This document shows positions 1 through 10,807 of a stretch of 64,000 bases of DNA, in pieces. The notes under the pieces are model-generated. The model ran no database searches. It was not told the DNA's origin and was given only the letters and a program-made list of their open reading frames with translations. Each line of letters opens with the position of its first letter. The stretch's first letter is position 1. The position numbers and the translations under genes are program-made. The stretch is from Dreissena polymorpha (taxonomy: Eukaryota; Mollusca; Bivalvia; Myida; Dreissenidae), in NCBI RefSeq assembly GCF_020536995.1, contig NC_068358.1, forward strand, positions 45,319,085 to 45,383,084. Direction: 5' to 3'.

Positions 1-930
1 ATGGGTGTAAAAATAAAGAAGTTATAGTAAAAGGCAATTTTGGGAGGGTGTGGCCTATGTGGGCGGGGTGCCCCAGGGTTGGTAATGGGGCCATGCATAG
101 TTGAGATTGACCGTATTGTCATAAGAGAGGTTCAGTATCAATTTGAAGTGAATCAGTGTATTAATGAAGAAATTATAGTAAAAGGCAATTTTGGGCGGGT
201 GTGGTCTATGTGGGCGTGGCGCCCCAGGGTTGGCAACGGGGCCATGCATAGTTGAGTTTGACCGTTTTGTCATAAGAGAGGTTCAGTATCAATTTGAAGT
301 GAATCAGTGTAGAAATGAAGAAGTTAATGTAAAATAACCTAAATTTTTTTTATAGTAAATGGATTTTTTTGGTGGGTGTGGCCTATGTGGGCGGGCGCCC
401 CAGGGTTGGGATTGGGGCCATGCATAGTTGAGATTGACCCTAATGTCATAACAAAAGTTCAGTATCAATTTGAAGTGAATCCGTGTAGAAATGAAAAAAT
501 TATAGTAAATGGAAATTTTTGGTGGGTGTGGCCTATGTGGGCGGGGCGCCCCAGGGTTGGGAATGGGGCCATGCATGGTTGAGATTGACCGTATTGTCAT
601 AGGTGAGGACCAGTATCAATTTGAAGTGAATCGGTGTAGAAATAAAGAAGTAAATGTAAAATAACCTAAAAAAATGAGTGATAATTTCTGACGCGGCCCC
701 ACCCCAACCCCTATAACTTTTGACCCAGGGGTCAGATCAAAATTCCAAATAGTGCACCGTCGCACATATGCTCATAGCTACCATGTGTGTAAATTTCAAG
801 GTTCTAGTGCTTTTAGTGTAGGAGGAGATAGTGGCCAGGACGGACGGACAGACGGACAGACGGACGGACGGACGGACGGCGGAGATCACCACAATATCCC
901 CACCTTTTTTTCAAAAAGCGTGGGGATAAC
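1..930. repeat. Tandem-unit element, copy 1 (cut by window edge)
   Basis: Four imperfect units of about 150-176 bp, each holding CCATGCATAGTTGAG and a GGGCGCCCCAGGGTTGG-like block, are followed by a non-tandem tail with a (GGAC)n-rich stretch near 838-880 and an end reading GCGTGGGGATA. It is almost identical to 14351-15281, with only a few substitutions seen. The short ORFs inside run on both strands and follow the repeat period, so they are not genes. The left end lies outside the window. Confidence 0.85.
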
Positions 931-1860
931 AAATAGAAATTGCCTTTTGAGAAATGAGCAAAACATTTTTTAAATCTAATAGGTCTGGACAGTGCAATCT
1001 AACTGACCAGACAGCATTACAGACATTCCAAATAAATGATATCATTGAACTGTCTCCTTACAGGAATTTTGAATTCTAATCCAGTTTTTTTAATGTTCAA
1101 CAATTGACAGCAGATAGTTAAGTTTTACAGGTACCATTTAGGTTTGTCTAATAAGGCTTGGCGAAAGGGGTTCAAGTCTTGAAATGAGGGAAAACAACGT
1201 GTTAAAAGTTTTAAATGGTGTCGAATTTCATGAAAATTAAAATGTTACTGATGGGGACATTACATTTTACAACGGTGTGATTGAGGTGAAGTCCAAGGCG
1301 TGAAAAAATATGTCGACTTATTTTGTCGATGCGAATCGCGTGCAAAATGCAATTATAAACCTTAAAACAGACATTTGAATAAGCACTTTTTTAAACTTCA
1401 TTACATGATTTATTTATGGAATTTCTTTGAACTTCACATTTAACATATTAGATAAGCGTAGGGACCATTATTTTGATTAAGAACAAAATGTGCTCCGATC
1501 CCTGTCAACAATGACAGCAAGCTTTCAGTTAAGCTCAATGTTTTACCTTGGAAATATGGTCAACACTGTTACAGTTTTTAACTAACTACACTGTACCACG
1601 GGCTGCGTAGTTCAAGATTATTTTTACATTGAATACACTGCCTTACCAGAACAGTCGATCTACCGTACCAATTTGGAAATTGGTATAGCTTTCTGCTTTA
1701 CATCTACGGTTGTTTCTATTCCCATTGAAAAAAGTTTTTCAATAATTTGTAAATCTACAAAATTTTGTAAGATTCTTTTGTTCAATAACCTTCATTTTTG
1801 CTTCACAATGTAGCCATTTGCACGCGACAGTTGCCAACACTCGGCTGCGGGTGCAGTTTT
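931..1860. other. AT-rich interval, no gene seen
   Basis: About 0.9 kb without a convincing ORF, RNA gene or known repeat end. Only short palindromic AT tracts are visible. Confidence 0.5.
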
Positions 1861-1865
1861 GAAAC

Positions 1866-2160
1866 AAGAGCACCACCACCTTGCGGGTGCAGACCGCTCA
1901 TCTATTTTTCTTTTTTAAGGTGTAGGCCTGTAGGGACCTATCTCAATTTCAATCACAAAGGAGGGAGGGGTGGAGTGGAGAGGGGTGTATAGTGTGGGGG
2001 TGTGGTCATTTATTACATTATCTTCCACAAATGCAAAAAAGGGAAAAAAAATTAAAAAAAATTGGGGGGGGGGGGGGGGATTCTTGGGTGGGATGGTTGG
2101 ACAATATTTCAAAAATAAAATAATAAAAATAAATATTTGTGTTTTTTTCACTGTTTGAAA
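1866..2160 (+). repeat. Repeat ending in CACCTTGCGGGTGCAGACCG, with poly-G tract
   Basis: Begins with CAAGAGCACCACCACCTTGC and GACCGCTCATCTATTTT and runs through a purine-rich stretch with an 18-19 nt G run near 2065-2080. The same block occurs reverse-complemented at about 25980-26205, where it is C-rich. No coding potential. Confidence 0.65.
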
Positions 2161-2163
2161 AAA

Positions 2164-3075
2164 ACAAGAGATGTGTTTCAGAAACACAATGCGACCTATT
2201 GCGCCGCTTTGAAAAAAAAAAAAAGTTTTTTTTTTACCTTTGACCTTGAAGGATGACCTTGACCTTGAACTTCCACCACTCAAAATGTGCAGCTTTATGA
2301 GAATGCCACTTCGAAATAATTTTTTTGACCTTTAACCTTGAAGGATGACCTTGACCTTGAAGGATGACCTTGACCTTGAACTTCCACCACTCAAAATGTG
2401 CAGCTTCATGATAACGCCGCTTTGAAAATTTTATTTTTTGACCTTTGACCTTGAAGGATGACCTTGACCTTGAAGAATGACCTTGACCTTCCACCACTCA
2501 AAATGTGCAGCTTCATAAAAACGCCGCTTTGAATTTATTTTATTTTTTACCTTGAAGGATGACCTTGACCTATGAATTTCCACCACTCAAAATGTGCAGC
2601 TTCATGAGATACACATGCATGCCAAATATCAAGTTGCTATCTTCAATATTAAAAAAGTTATGCCAATGTTAAAGTTTTTCTGATGGACAGACGCCATATA
2701 TTTGATATTTGACCTTGAAGGATGACCTTGACCTTCACCTTTCACCACTCAAAATGTTCAGCTCCATTTGAGATACACATGCATGCCAAATATCAAGTTG
2801 CTATCTTCAATATTGAAAAAGTTATGGCCGATGTTAAAGTTTTCGGACGGACAGACACCATAAATTTGACATTTGACCTTGAAGGATGACCTTGACCTTT
2901 CACCACTCAAAATGTGCAGCACCATGATATACACATGCATGCCAAATATCAAGTTGCTATCTTCAAAAGTGAAAAAGTTATGGCCAATGTTAAAGTTTTT
3001 TTCGGACGGACAGACAGACTGACCGACATACTGACGGACAGTTCAACTGCTATATGCCACCCTACCAATGACATA
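2164..3075. repeat. GACCTTGAAGGATGACCTT repeat cluster (family D)
   Basis: Opens with AAACAAGAGATGTGTTTCAG. It then holds several copies of a unit made of GACCTTGAAGGATGACCTT, CACCACTCAAAATGTGCAGC and ACACATGCATGCCAAATATC, and closes with a (GGACAGAC)n-like tract and CTATATGCCACCCTACC. The same termini occur inverted around 62373-62612, which marks this as a mobile or formerly mobile family. The GATGACCTTGACC steps are short internal tandem repeats. Confidence 0.8.
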
Positions 3076-3171
3076 AACATTATTTTTTTGGGGTTGGGGG
3101 TGGGGGGCCCTGGGGGGGGGTATAGTGTGAGGGTGTGGTGGTCTGACATTTATTAGATGATCTTTAATTTA

Positions 3172-3245
3172 AACAAGAGATGTGTTTGTCAGAAACACAA
3201 TGCCCCCTACTGCGCCGCATTGAAATTAAATTTCTATTTATCACC
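3172..3245. repeat. Family D left-end fragment
   Basis: Carries the terminal sequence ACAAGAGATGTGTTTGTCAG and the CTGCGCCGC box without the rest of the unit. It abuts the DNA transposon that starts at 3314. Confidence 0.6.
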
Positions 3246-3313
3246 AGAGTTGATCATGTATCTATGGACATAAGTCCACAGGTATGTAATGAACATCAAA
3301 GAAATTATAATTA

Positions 3314-4920
3314 CCGTATTTTACCATGTATAACGCGCTACCATGTATAACGCGCATGCGATTTTTTAAAGCCAAAATGGAGGAAAAAAAGAATTCAAGA
3401 CCAAAAACCCGAAAATTTGGCCGAAAATGGCCGCCATTTTTATATTGCGCAATCATTTAATCTGAGTTTTTCGGGCGCTTAATTTTTTGTTTTAAAGTAG
3501 GGAGCGTTTTTACGATCAGGAGCATGGGTTGCATAGCACTATATTTTTTGATAATTTTTAAGATTATTCTCTCGTGAACACCGATATGTCCTTATTGCTG
3601 CGCACTGCGCGTGTTTTTTCAAGACCCCTGCGCGTTAAATTCGAACCACCATTACCTATTACTCACATTTGAACAGTGTAACATTTTCATTACCTGCCGC
3701 TCACAACATCGTATGACATCTTCTTCTGCAGACCCGCAACATCGCAATGTCCAATTTTACGCAAATCGTCCGTGGATCCCATTTTATTTTTCATCGACTT
3801 AAATATTTCCCCATTAAGAGATGCTCCCCATTAAATCCAGTTTGACCCGGTATTTCGCGCCTTCACTGCGTCTAGTTGATATTATAGTGAGACAAACAAT
3901 ACACCCGAACGCTCAATTCCATACAGTTGGCGTTATTGGCGTAAAGCCATTTGACAAATATAATTTGTTTGTCTCTATTGAAAGAAAATAAAACGAGTCT
4001 ATATCTCTATTGTTGGTTTGTAACCTACGTAGTATACTCGCACAGTAGCATATTTATGCAGAGATCGGAAAATGATTGATAAACGTATTCGTCGTTTCAA
4101 TGCTTAGGGCTGAGTAATTTCGGCAAATCGGAACTCAACCTACGTAATACACTTGCTCAATTAACCGTTGAACTCCACCTCCGTTCTCTTCAAAAGGTTC
4201 GAAGGCGGAGCTTTGCACGTGCTATTATTTAATTGGACGATTGCCATTGAGGAACAAACACACAATTGGTTCGGCATGTTGATTGCTAGACAAAGGAAGC
4301 CAATTTTGTCGGCGAGAAACTTGTCGCTTTATTGCTTCAGACAGGAAGCGGCTTTCCTTTGATGACGTCAAACTGTCAATTCACATAGAGTGCAAATTTT
4401 CGGAATTGCTAACATTAAACTTTGGATTAAATTATCAAAATAAAGCAAAAGCGAAGTTGAAAAATATGATTGAAATAATTAGCCTCAGTTCAAATAAGAC
4501 GTTTTGCGTTGTAAATCAACGAGTTTTCATGACAACAAAAGCTTTAACAAACAATACCGCGACGCACGGGGATCGATATAGCTCGATTTTTTTAATGAAC
4601 AATCAATGAAGAAGTGTGAAAACACCAACAAAGACATTTTTTTCATCTTTTAATTTTTGTCAAAACTGTTACTACCCCGTTCATTCCTAACCTTTCCCGC
4701 TATATGTTGTTTCGACAACGGCCCCTTCAGTCTATAACATTATAGGGTGTAGTTTTCTGCAATAACAAAAATGGCGGCAATTGTGAAGATTTACGATTAC
4801 GAAATGGATTTTTTGCAATTTAGCAACCAGGAAAGCGTTGTGTCAATGTATTACGCGCACTGAATTTTTATTTTGAAATTTGAAGGTAAAAAACCGCGCG
4901 CTATGCATGGTAAAATACGG
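3314..4920. mobile_element. DNA transposon, TA-flanked, TIR CCGTATTTTACCATG
   Basis: Left end CCGTATTTTACCATG and right end CATGGTAAAATACGG are exact inverted repeats, extending imperfectly through ATAACGCGC/GCGCGCTAT. Each end is flanked by TA (3312-3313 and 4921-4922), the target duplication expected of the Tc1/mariner-pogo group. At 1.6 kb it has only short ORFs and no recognisable transposase, so it looks non-autonomous. Superfamily placement is inference from the TA flank; the termini are seen directly. Confidence 0.8.
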
Positions 4921-5119
4921 TATATCATTAAAAAAAAACCTTTGAAAAATCAATCAATTGGGTTATAAATAATCAAAATAATAAATCTGTACAGTAACTG
5001 TGATTAGAACTTTAATTCTTGGTAAGGAAATATATAATATGAGATTTATAATTATATAAATTACTTCCCTTGAAAATAATTGTCTGTAACAAATCTCTAT
5101 TTTTAGTAGCAAATAATTA

Positions 5120-6080
5120 AAAGCCACTACCGTGACTGTAGATTCACCACTCAAAATGTGCAGCTCCATGAGAAACACATGCATGCCAAATATATAAAGA
5201 GGCTATGTTCAATATTGAATAATTTTCTACCTTTTTAAAGCTTATTACTTCCCTTAAATCTGTATTTTTTACCGTAGACCTTAAAGGATGACCTTGACCT
5301 TTTACCACAATGTGTTTGTCAGAAACACAATGCCGCCTACTGCGCCGCTTTGATTTATTTAACAACAAGAGGTGTTTGTGAAACACAATGTCCCCCTATA
5401 TGATGTTTGACCTTGAAGGATGACCTTGACCTTGTGAAGGATGACCTTGACCTTCACCTTTCACCACTCAAAATGTGCAGCTCCATGAGATACACATGCA
5501 TGCCAAATATCAAGTTGCTATCTTCAATATTGCAAAAGTATTCATAAAATAAGCGATTTGGGCCACATATATTTGACCTCTGACCTTGAAGGATGACCTT
5601 GACCTTTCACCACTTAAAATGTGCAGCTCCATGAGATGCACATGCATGCCAAATATCAAGTTGCTATCTTCAATATTGCAAAAGTATTTATAAAATAAGC
5701 GATTTGGGCCACATATATTTGACCTCTGACCTTGAAGGATGACCTTGACCTTGACCTTTCACCACTCAAAATGTGCAGCTCCATGAGATACACATGCATG
5801 CCAAATATCAAGTTGCTATCTTCAATATTGCAAAAGTATTCATAAAATGAGCGATTTTGACCATATATATTTGACCTTTGACCTTGAAGGATGACCTTGA
5901 CCTTGACATTTCACCACTCAAAATGTGCAGCTTCATGAGATACACATGCATGCCAAATATGAAGTTGCTATCTTCAATATAGCAAAAGTTATTGCAAAAT
6001 GTTAAAGTTGGCGCAAACAGACCAACGTACAGACCAACAGACAGGGCAAAAACAATATGTCCCCCACTACTATAGTGGGG
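5120..6080. repeat. Family D repeat cluster, several units
   Basis: At least five units of the GACCTTGAAGGATGACCTT / CATGCATGCCAAATATC repeat, three with a shared AAAGTATTCATAAAATAAGC segment absent from other clusters here. It ends with GACAGGGCAAAAACAATATG and the small inverted repeat CCCCCACTACTATAGTGGGGG at about 6061-6081. Confidence 0.75.
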
Positions 6081-6149
6081 GACATAAAAATATATACGTG
6101 GGCAGGTCAGATATCTATGTCCATTTAAAGCTTATTACTTCCCTTGTCT

Positions 6150-6345
6150 TTGTTTTTTCGACCCTAGACCTTGAAGGATGATGTTCACCTTGAACTTTCA
6201 CCACTCAAAATGTGCAGCTCCATGAGATGCATATGCATGCCAAATATCAAGTTGCCATCTTGAATAATGCAAAAGTTATGGCCAACGTTAAAGTTTTTTT
6301 TCGGACAGACGGGTGGAGTCTATTGTGGTATGTCAGGTAAAAGTT
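6150..6345. repeat. Family D single unit
   Basis: One unit (TAGACCTTGAAGGATGATG ... GCATGCCAAATATCAAGTTG ... TTTTCGGACAGACGGG), more diverged than the copies just upstream. Confidence 0.6.
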
Positions 6346-6431
6346 GTTGTGTCAAAGCATCAATCGAATCTAATTATAAATAAAGAAGTTATGGCAATTT
6401 TAGCAAAATTTAATAATTTGACCTTGAGAGT

Positions 6432-7223
6432 CAGCGATTTTCCTTGTCAAATTGGGAAAAGTACCCGTACCGGTCCAATAGGGAAAAATTGAGTCGTGAA
6501 AACCTCAAAATTGGGAAAAATAGAGTCGTGAAATCCTTAAATTGGGAAAATCGCGTCGTGAAGTTTGAGTCCTATTATATATTATAAATAACAAAATATT
6601 ATAAAGAACTAACAAAATCAATTACTAGTTGTTTTAATCTCTTATAAAGCAATGTCTCTCTGTTTCATTTTTTTGAAAATTTTAACAATCTTTGATGTTT
6701 GATCATCACTCAGTTGCTGGCATCCCTCTCTGCACAGCATCATTAGTGCTGTCAATGTGTCCTGTGATAGACGGTTCCGATTGGTCGTGCAAAGATCGTT
6801 TGAAATCTTGAAACCAAACTGCGTCAGTAAACGGGATCCACTTGCCTGATGACTCTTTTTTAGGTTTTTTTGCATAATATTTGCTATTATGACTCATTTC
6901 AAACTACGATAAGGTTACAAACCGACGTAAAACAGTACGCTGGCTGCCTGACAAAAGAACCGGAAACAGTAACAACTCTATTGATTGAACGCGCTGAATA
7001 ATAAAACCCGAAATTAATAGAGTGCGTGGTTACACACAACTATACGATTTTCTTTGTTCGCTCGCCGAAAGTTGGGTTTTGTTACGAAACTTTCGATCGT
7101 TTTGAGAAAAAATTCGGACGCCGATTGGGATTTTTTCAGATGCCGATTGGGAATTTGAGTATTTTCGCTCGATTGGGAAAGTACCGTTTACCGGTACTTT
7201 ATAAAGAAGGAGAAAAATCGCTG
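6432..7223. mobile_element. hAT-like element with CAGCGATTTT termini
   Basis: Left terminus CAGCGATTTTCC and right terminus AAAAATCGCTG are inverted. AGAGT stands directly outside both ends (6427-6431 and 7224-7228), and removing the element would restore an ordinary GACCTTGAGAGTCAAGG repeat sequence. Inside is a minus-strand remnant that looks like the C-terminal dimerisation region of a hAT transposase. hAT elements normally make 8-bp duplications; only 5 bp match exactly here (7 of 8 if the boundary is moved), so the family call is moderate. Confidence 0.65.
6642..6875 (-). pseudogene. hAT transposase C-terminal remnant
   Basis: The reading frame ends with TNRNRLSQDTLTALMML followed by a charged helix and a stop. 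This fits the RNRLxxDxLxxLxxL pattern near the end of hAT transposases. Only some 50 residues are recognisable; no catalytic region is present nearby, so this is a fragment. It lies inside the 6432-7223 element in reverse orientation. Low complexity and short length limit certainty. Confidence 0.5.
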
Positions 7224-7239
7224 AGAGTCAAGGTCATTC

Positions 7240-8110
7240 AAAGGTCAAGGTAAAATTCAACTTGCCAGGTACAGTACCCTCATGATAGCATGAAAGTATT
7301 TGAAGTTTAAAAGCAATATCCTTGATACTTTAGAAGTAAAGTGGATCTAAACACAAAATGAAACCATATATTAAAAGTTACCAAGTCAAAAAAGGGCCAT
7401 AATTCCGTAAAAATGACAACCAGAGTTATGCAACTTGTCCTTTACTGTCCCCTTATGATAGTTTGCGGGTGCCAAGTATGAAAGCAATATCTATGATACT
7501 TTAGGGGTAAAGTGGACCAAAACACAAAACTTAACCAAATTTTCAAGTATAAAGGGCCCATAATTCCGTCAAAATGCCAGTAAGAGTTACATAACTTTGC
7601 CTGCACAGTCCCATTACGATAGTTAGTAAGTGTTGCAAGTATGAAAGTAATAGCTTTGATACTTTAGGAGAAAAGTGGACCTAAACACAAAACTTATCCA
7701 AATTTTCAATTTTCCAAGTATAAAAAGGGCACATAATTCTGTAAAAATGCCAGTCAGAGTTACATAACTTTGCCTGCACAGTCCCCTTATGATAGTTAGT
7801 AAGTGTTGCAAGTATGAAAGCAATAGCTTTGAAACTTAAGGAATAAAATGGACAAAAACACAAAACTTAACCAAAATTGTCAATTTTCTAAGTATAAAAA
7901 GGGCACATTATTTTGTCAAAATGCAAGCCAGAGTTATCTAACTTTGCCTTCCCAGTCCCCTCATGATAGTTAGTAAGTGTACCAAGTTTGAATGCAATAG
8001 CATTGATACTTTATGAGAAAAATGGACCTAAACGCAAAACTTAACCGGACGCCGGCGCCAAGATGATGACAATAGCTCTTTTTTTTACAAAAAATAGATG
8101 AGCTAAAAAT
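7240..8110. repeat. Tandem units of about 180 bp ending in AATAGATGAGCT
   Basis: About five units built on GTCCCCTTATGATAGTTAGT, GTGGACCTAAACACAAAACT and GGGCACATAATTC. The right end reads GATGACAATAGCTC...ATAGATGAGCT. The same unit family lies inverted at 24690-25540 starting AGCTCATCTATTTTTTG. Stops in all frames; not coding. Confidence 0.75.
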
Positions 8111-8146
8111 GAAAGCTTGTCGGATAAAAAAAATTAAGAGGTCACA

Positions 8147-8216
8147 GTGACCTTGACCTTTGACCTAGTGACCCAAAAATGGGTGTGGCATGTAGAAGCT
8201 GAACTCATCAAAGTGC
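8147..8216. repeat. Left part of an interrupted repeat (family F)
   Basis: GTGACCTTGACCTTTGACC ... ATGGGTGTGGCATGTAGAAG up to CATCAAAGTGCA matches the repeat at 50347-50700, and its continuation resumes at 9860 (GTGCATCTACATATGAAG). The 1.6 kb between is an insertion. Confidence 0.65.
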
Positions 8217-8626
8217 AGTGTTTTTTTTGGATGAAATATTCGGAGTTATTCGGTCCCATTCCCCCATCTCTAGAGTATATATTTTTCCCCCAATTATTTG
8301 AAAAATTCCCCTTTCGGAAGTGTTATTCAATTTTAATCAATACCTCATTTAAATACGTCTTTTGTTAGGAATATATTTACTATAATTTTCCTGAACTGCG
8401 GCATCCGCTTGTTTTCTTTCTTTTAGCATTTACTCTTTTACCGCAAACCATACTTAGTTCACTATCACAACTTTCGCTTTACGAAATCTACCTCAAACCG
8501 TACGCATTCCACCATGTCGCACAACAGCAAAAGCTATCGGAAAAAAATTGACAAAAAATCTGTTTAAACTTAAAAAAAATTGATATTCTGTTTCAACAAG
8601 CACAACTTAGTCAGTCTTTTTTAAAT

Positions 8627-8812
8627 GCAGGCAGTATTGAAAGACTGTTTAGTTTGCTCAACCTGCTTTGCACACCACACAGAAACAGGTTTGGGGAAGC
8701 TACACTTGAGTCCCTGGTAAGACTATGTCTGCACACGGGGAGACTTGGTGAAGAGGAGGTCACCAGAATAATTGACAAATTTGCAGAAAAGGCAAGAAAT
8801 GTTGAACTTTGA
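8627..8812 (+). pseudogene. hAT transposase C-terminal (dimerisation) remnant
   Basis: An open stretch of 61 codons ending in TGA reads AGSIERLFSLLNLLC followed by RNRFGEATLESLVRL. This matches the hAT C-terminal signature: an ERxFS-like motif followed by RNRL-x(4)-L-x-x-L. No initiation codon and no DDE core are visible, so only the tail of a transposase gene is left. It sits in the inner part of a 1.6 kb element and resembles, without being identical to, the minus-strand remnant at 6642-6875, so two related hAT lineages left fossils here. Confidence 0.7.
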
Positions 8813-8948
8813 ACATGAACATAATATGTTGATGAAAAAAAGAGTTGGAATAATGTTTCTCTATCTATATATATGTTGAATTATAGTGTAAAAACTTGAT
8901 TTTGTACCGTTACTTGCTAAGCATTGAAAGATCCCCCTTTTCCCCTTT

Positions 8949-9789
8949 TAGTGCTGCAACAATAACCAAAAACCGTATTGCAATATATTGTCAGTTCAAA
9001 AACCCGTATTGCAATATATCGCAATATATTGCTAACTTGTACCAAAATTATAACTTGCCAATTACCTGATTATCCCGTATATTCCAGTTTTAAAGCAAAT
9101 TCTGGTATATATTTACTATAAATGTGCTCAAGAATAACAAGAAACACAAACATTTGCAACTTTTCTTAAGTATCAAATACATTTTGGCATTCGTTACTAT
9201 TTAAAGATGTGATGAAATAACGTCCAACCGGGGCGTTTTTCCACTGCACACGCGTAATTCACCTGACGTGATGTTCCCGTTTTTATACAACACAAAATAC
9301 ACCCATACTTTCCATGCCACGTTCTACATGTCTGTATAATTTTCGCGCGCTTTTTATTGAGACAAAGGATAAAGCACTTTTTATTTGACGCTAGAATTTT
9401 TTATTGTCGCATTAGCATTAAAATTTGGAAGCGTAATTCCGAAGTTCGGAATACAAATTTAATAATGCTCAATTCAGAATCGAACAAAACATTTACAGCT
9501 GTGCGCAATTAATTCAACGATAATCTGTTCAAAAGCATTGAACAAATGCTCCGATGTAACAACGCTACTCCGTATAATACACTTTCAGAATGCTATTTTT
9601 ACGGAATTTTTTTTACACTGCTTTGTTTTGTTTACCTTGTTATCATTATTTCGAATGGCTTTTCTGGACAAATGTGAATGAATTTTTGTAAAATGTTCGT
9701 ACCGGTATGATGAAAATCGTATCGCAATACAATATGCAAATTGCGTATTGCGATATATACCGATAAACCGGTATATTGTTGCAGCACTA
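8949..9789. mobile_element. hAT-type MITE with perfect TIR and 8-bp TSD
   Basis: Ends are TAGTGCTGCAACAATA and its exact reverse complement (16 bp). TCCCCTTT precedes the element (8941-8948) and follows it (9790-9797), a perfect 8-bp target duplication as made by hAT transposases. The 841-bp body has no coding potential. Its interior (about 9311-9530) matches, inverted, the interior of the 19326-20206 element although their termini differ. Confidence 0.92.
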
Positions 9790-9859
9790 TCCCCTTTTAA
9801 GCGTGAATTTTACCCCCCTCAGTGGACCGGACCCCTTTCCCCCAAAACTGAAAAAAAAC

Positions 9860-9960
9860 ACTTTAGTGCATCTACATATGAAGTTTCAAAGTTGTAGGTG
9901 GAAGCAATTTGATTTTAGAGCAAAATGTAAAGGATTTAGCATGGCAGACGCCAAAGGTGG
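9860..9960. repeat. Right part of interrupted family F repeat
   Basis: CATCTACATATGAAGTTTC, AAAGTTGTAGGTGGAAGCA and GATTTTAGAGC continue the repeat broken at about 8216. The uninterrupted form is at 50347-50700 on the opposite strand. Confidence 0.65.
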
Positions 9961-10454
9961 ACAGCAGACGAGGAACTTGCTATGGCAATGCCTAGGGTTT
10001 TCTCCGAAAACAGCTGAGCTAAAAAATTACCAAATTTTAAAAGACGACTTTTATTGGGGATTGGGAAACGACATCCAATGATATCATTTGTTCAAAACAA
10101 TGCTAAGCTAGACTCTACTAGTGTTATATATGGAGAGGATTCACCAGCAGCGGATATTTCAGGCCATTTATGTAATACGCTCGCGGAATTGGTCTTACCC
10201 CCTCCCCCCATTTTTTTGTACGAATTTCTACGAATCTCAGAAACGACTCTGGACAACGCGATATACACGGAAAATTCACACCCCTGATTTTAAGGGGTAA
10301 TGTTATATAGTATTGAGGGAAACCTTAATAAGTCTCAAAAATAAGCAAGAATGTAGCATATATTGGGGTACAGCTATAGCAAAAAACATAAAATCTGCCA
10401 TTCTGGTTAAAGAGAACCAAATTCCTTCACATAAATCACAAATGTGACACCTAC

Positions 10455-10593
10455 TTTGACATCCACAATATCTCCACGTTTGTACACTTTCATGTAGGTA
10501 GAGAGAGGAATGACACCATGTTTCCTGAAGGCCCTCGCAAACATGTACCGTGTACCACGTCGGTAACCCTTGGTGTTTGTCATCTTGCCTTAT
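10455..10593 (-). CDS. RPL21: Ribosomal protein L21, first coding exon (partial gene)
   Basis: Read on the minus strand, an acceptor TTTGCAG is followed by ten untranslated bases, then ATG at 10583 and 43 codons to AAA|GTAGGT. The product starts [20 protein letters not shown] and continues [20 protein letters not shown]. This agrees closely with the N-terminus of eukaryotic 60S protein eL21, including the conserved MTNTKG start and the KxGDIVDxK end. An acceptor just before ATG fits ribosomal protein genes with an untranslated first exon. No second exon (the GMGTVQKGMPHK region) was recognised at lower coordinates, so the rest lies beyond the left edge, was missed, or is lost. The retained splice borders argue against a processed pseudogene. 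Confidence 0.82.
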
Positions 10594-10725
10594 CTGCAAA
10601 CAACATTCTGGATGATCATTAATCTAATAAATAATAGACTGCTTATAAATAAGAGACTGCTATCATGTTGTCGTAGGATAATAATGAACGCGAGCTATTC
10701 AGCTAGCCAAGGGATACTCCTATAA

Positions 10726-10807
10726 ATATGAGGTCGATTTACATCGACCTCATATCGTTTAACGTTATTTTGCAATAGCATCGTTCCGACATGAATTCAT
10801 GTCGGAA
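10726..10807. repeat. Two adjacent perfect hairpins
   Basis: ATATGAGGTCGAT and its complement (13-bp arms, loop TTAC) occupy 10726-10755. A 24-bp perfect palindrome centred on GAATTC, with half site TTCCGACATGAA, occupies 10784-10807. Both sit 5' of the RPL21 exon on its strand. Function unknown. Confidence 0.85.

Larger units (their letters stand above)
8215..9863. mobile_element. hAT-like element nested in a family F repeat
   Basis: Left end GTGTTTTTTTTGG and right end CTGAAAAAAAACAC are inverted; AGTGCA lies just outside both ends (8-bp windows AAAGTGCA and TTAGTGCA). It carries a transposase C-terminal remnant at 8627-8812 and was itself hit by the MITE at 8949-9789. The outer target is a repeat that exists uninterrupted elsewhere in the window, which supports the insertion reading. 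Confidence 0.6.

Noticed and set aside
304-600. 98- and 68-codon ORFs in the opening repeat, found again near 14655
   Set aside because: They recur with the repeat period and on both strands, as expected of GC-rich tandem units rather than genes.
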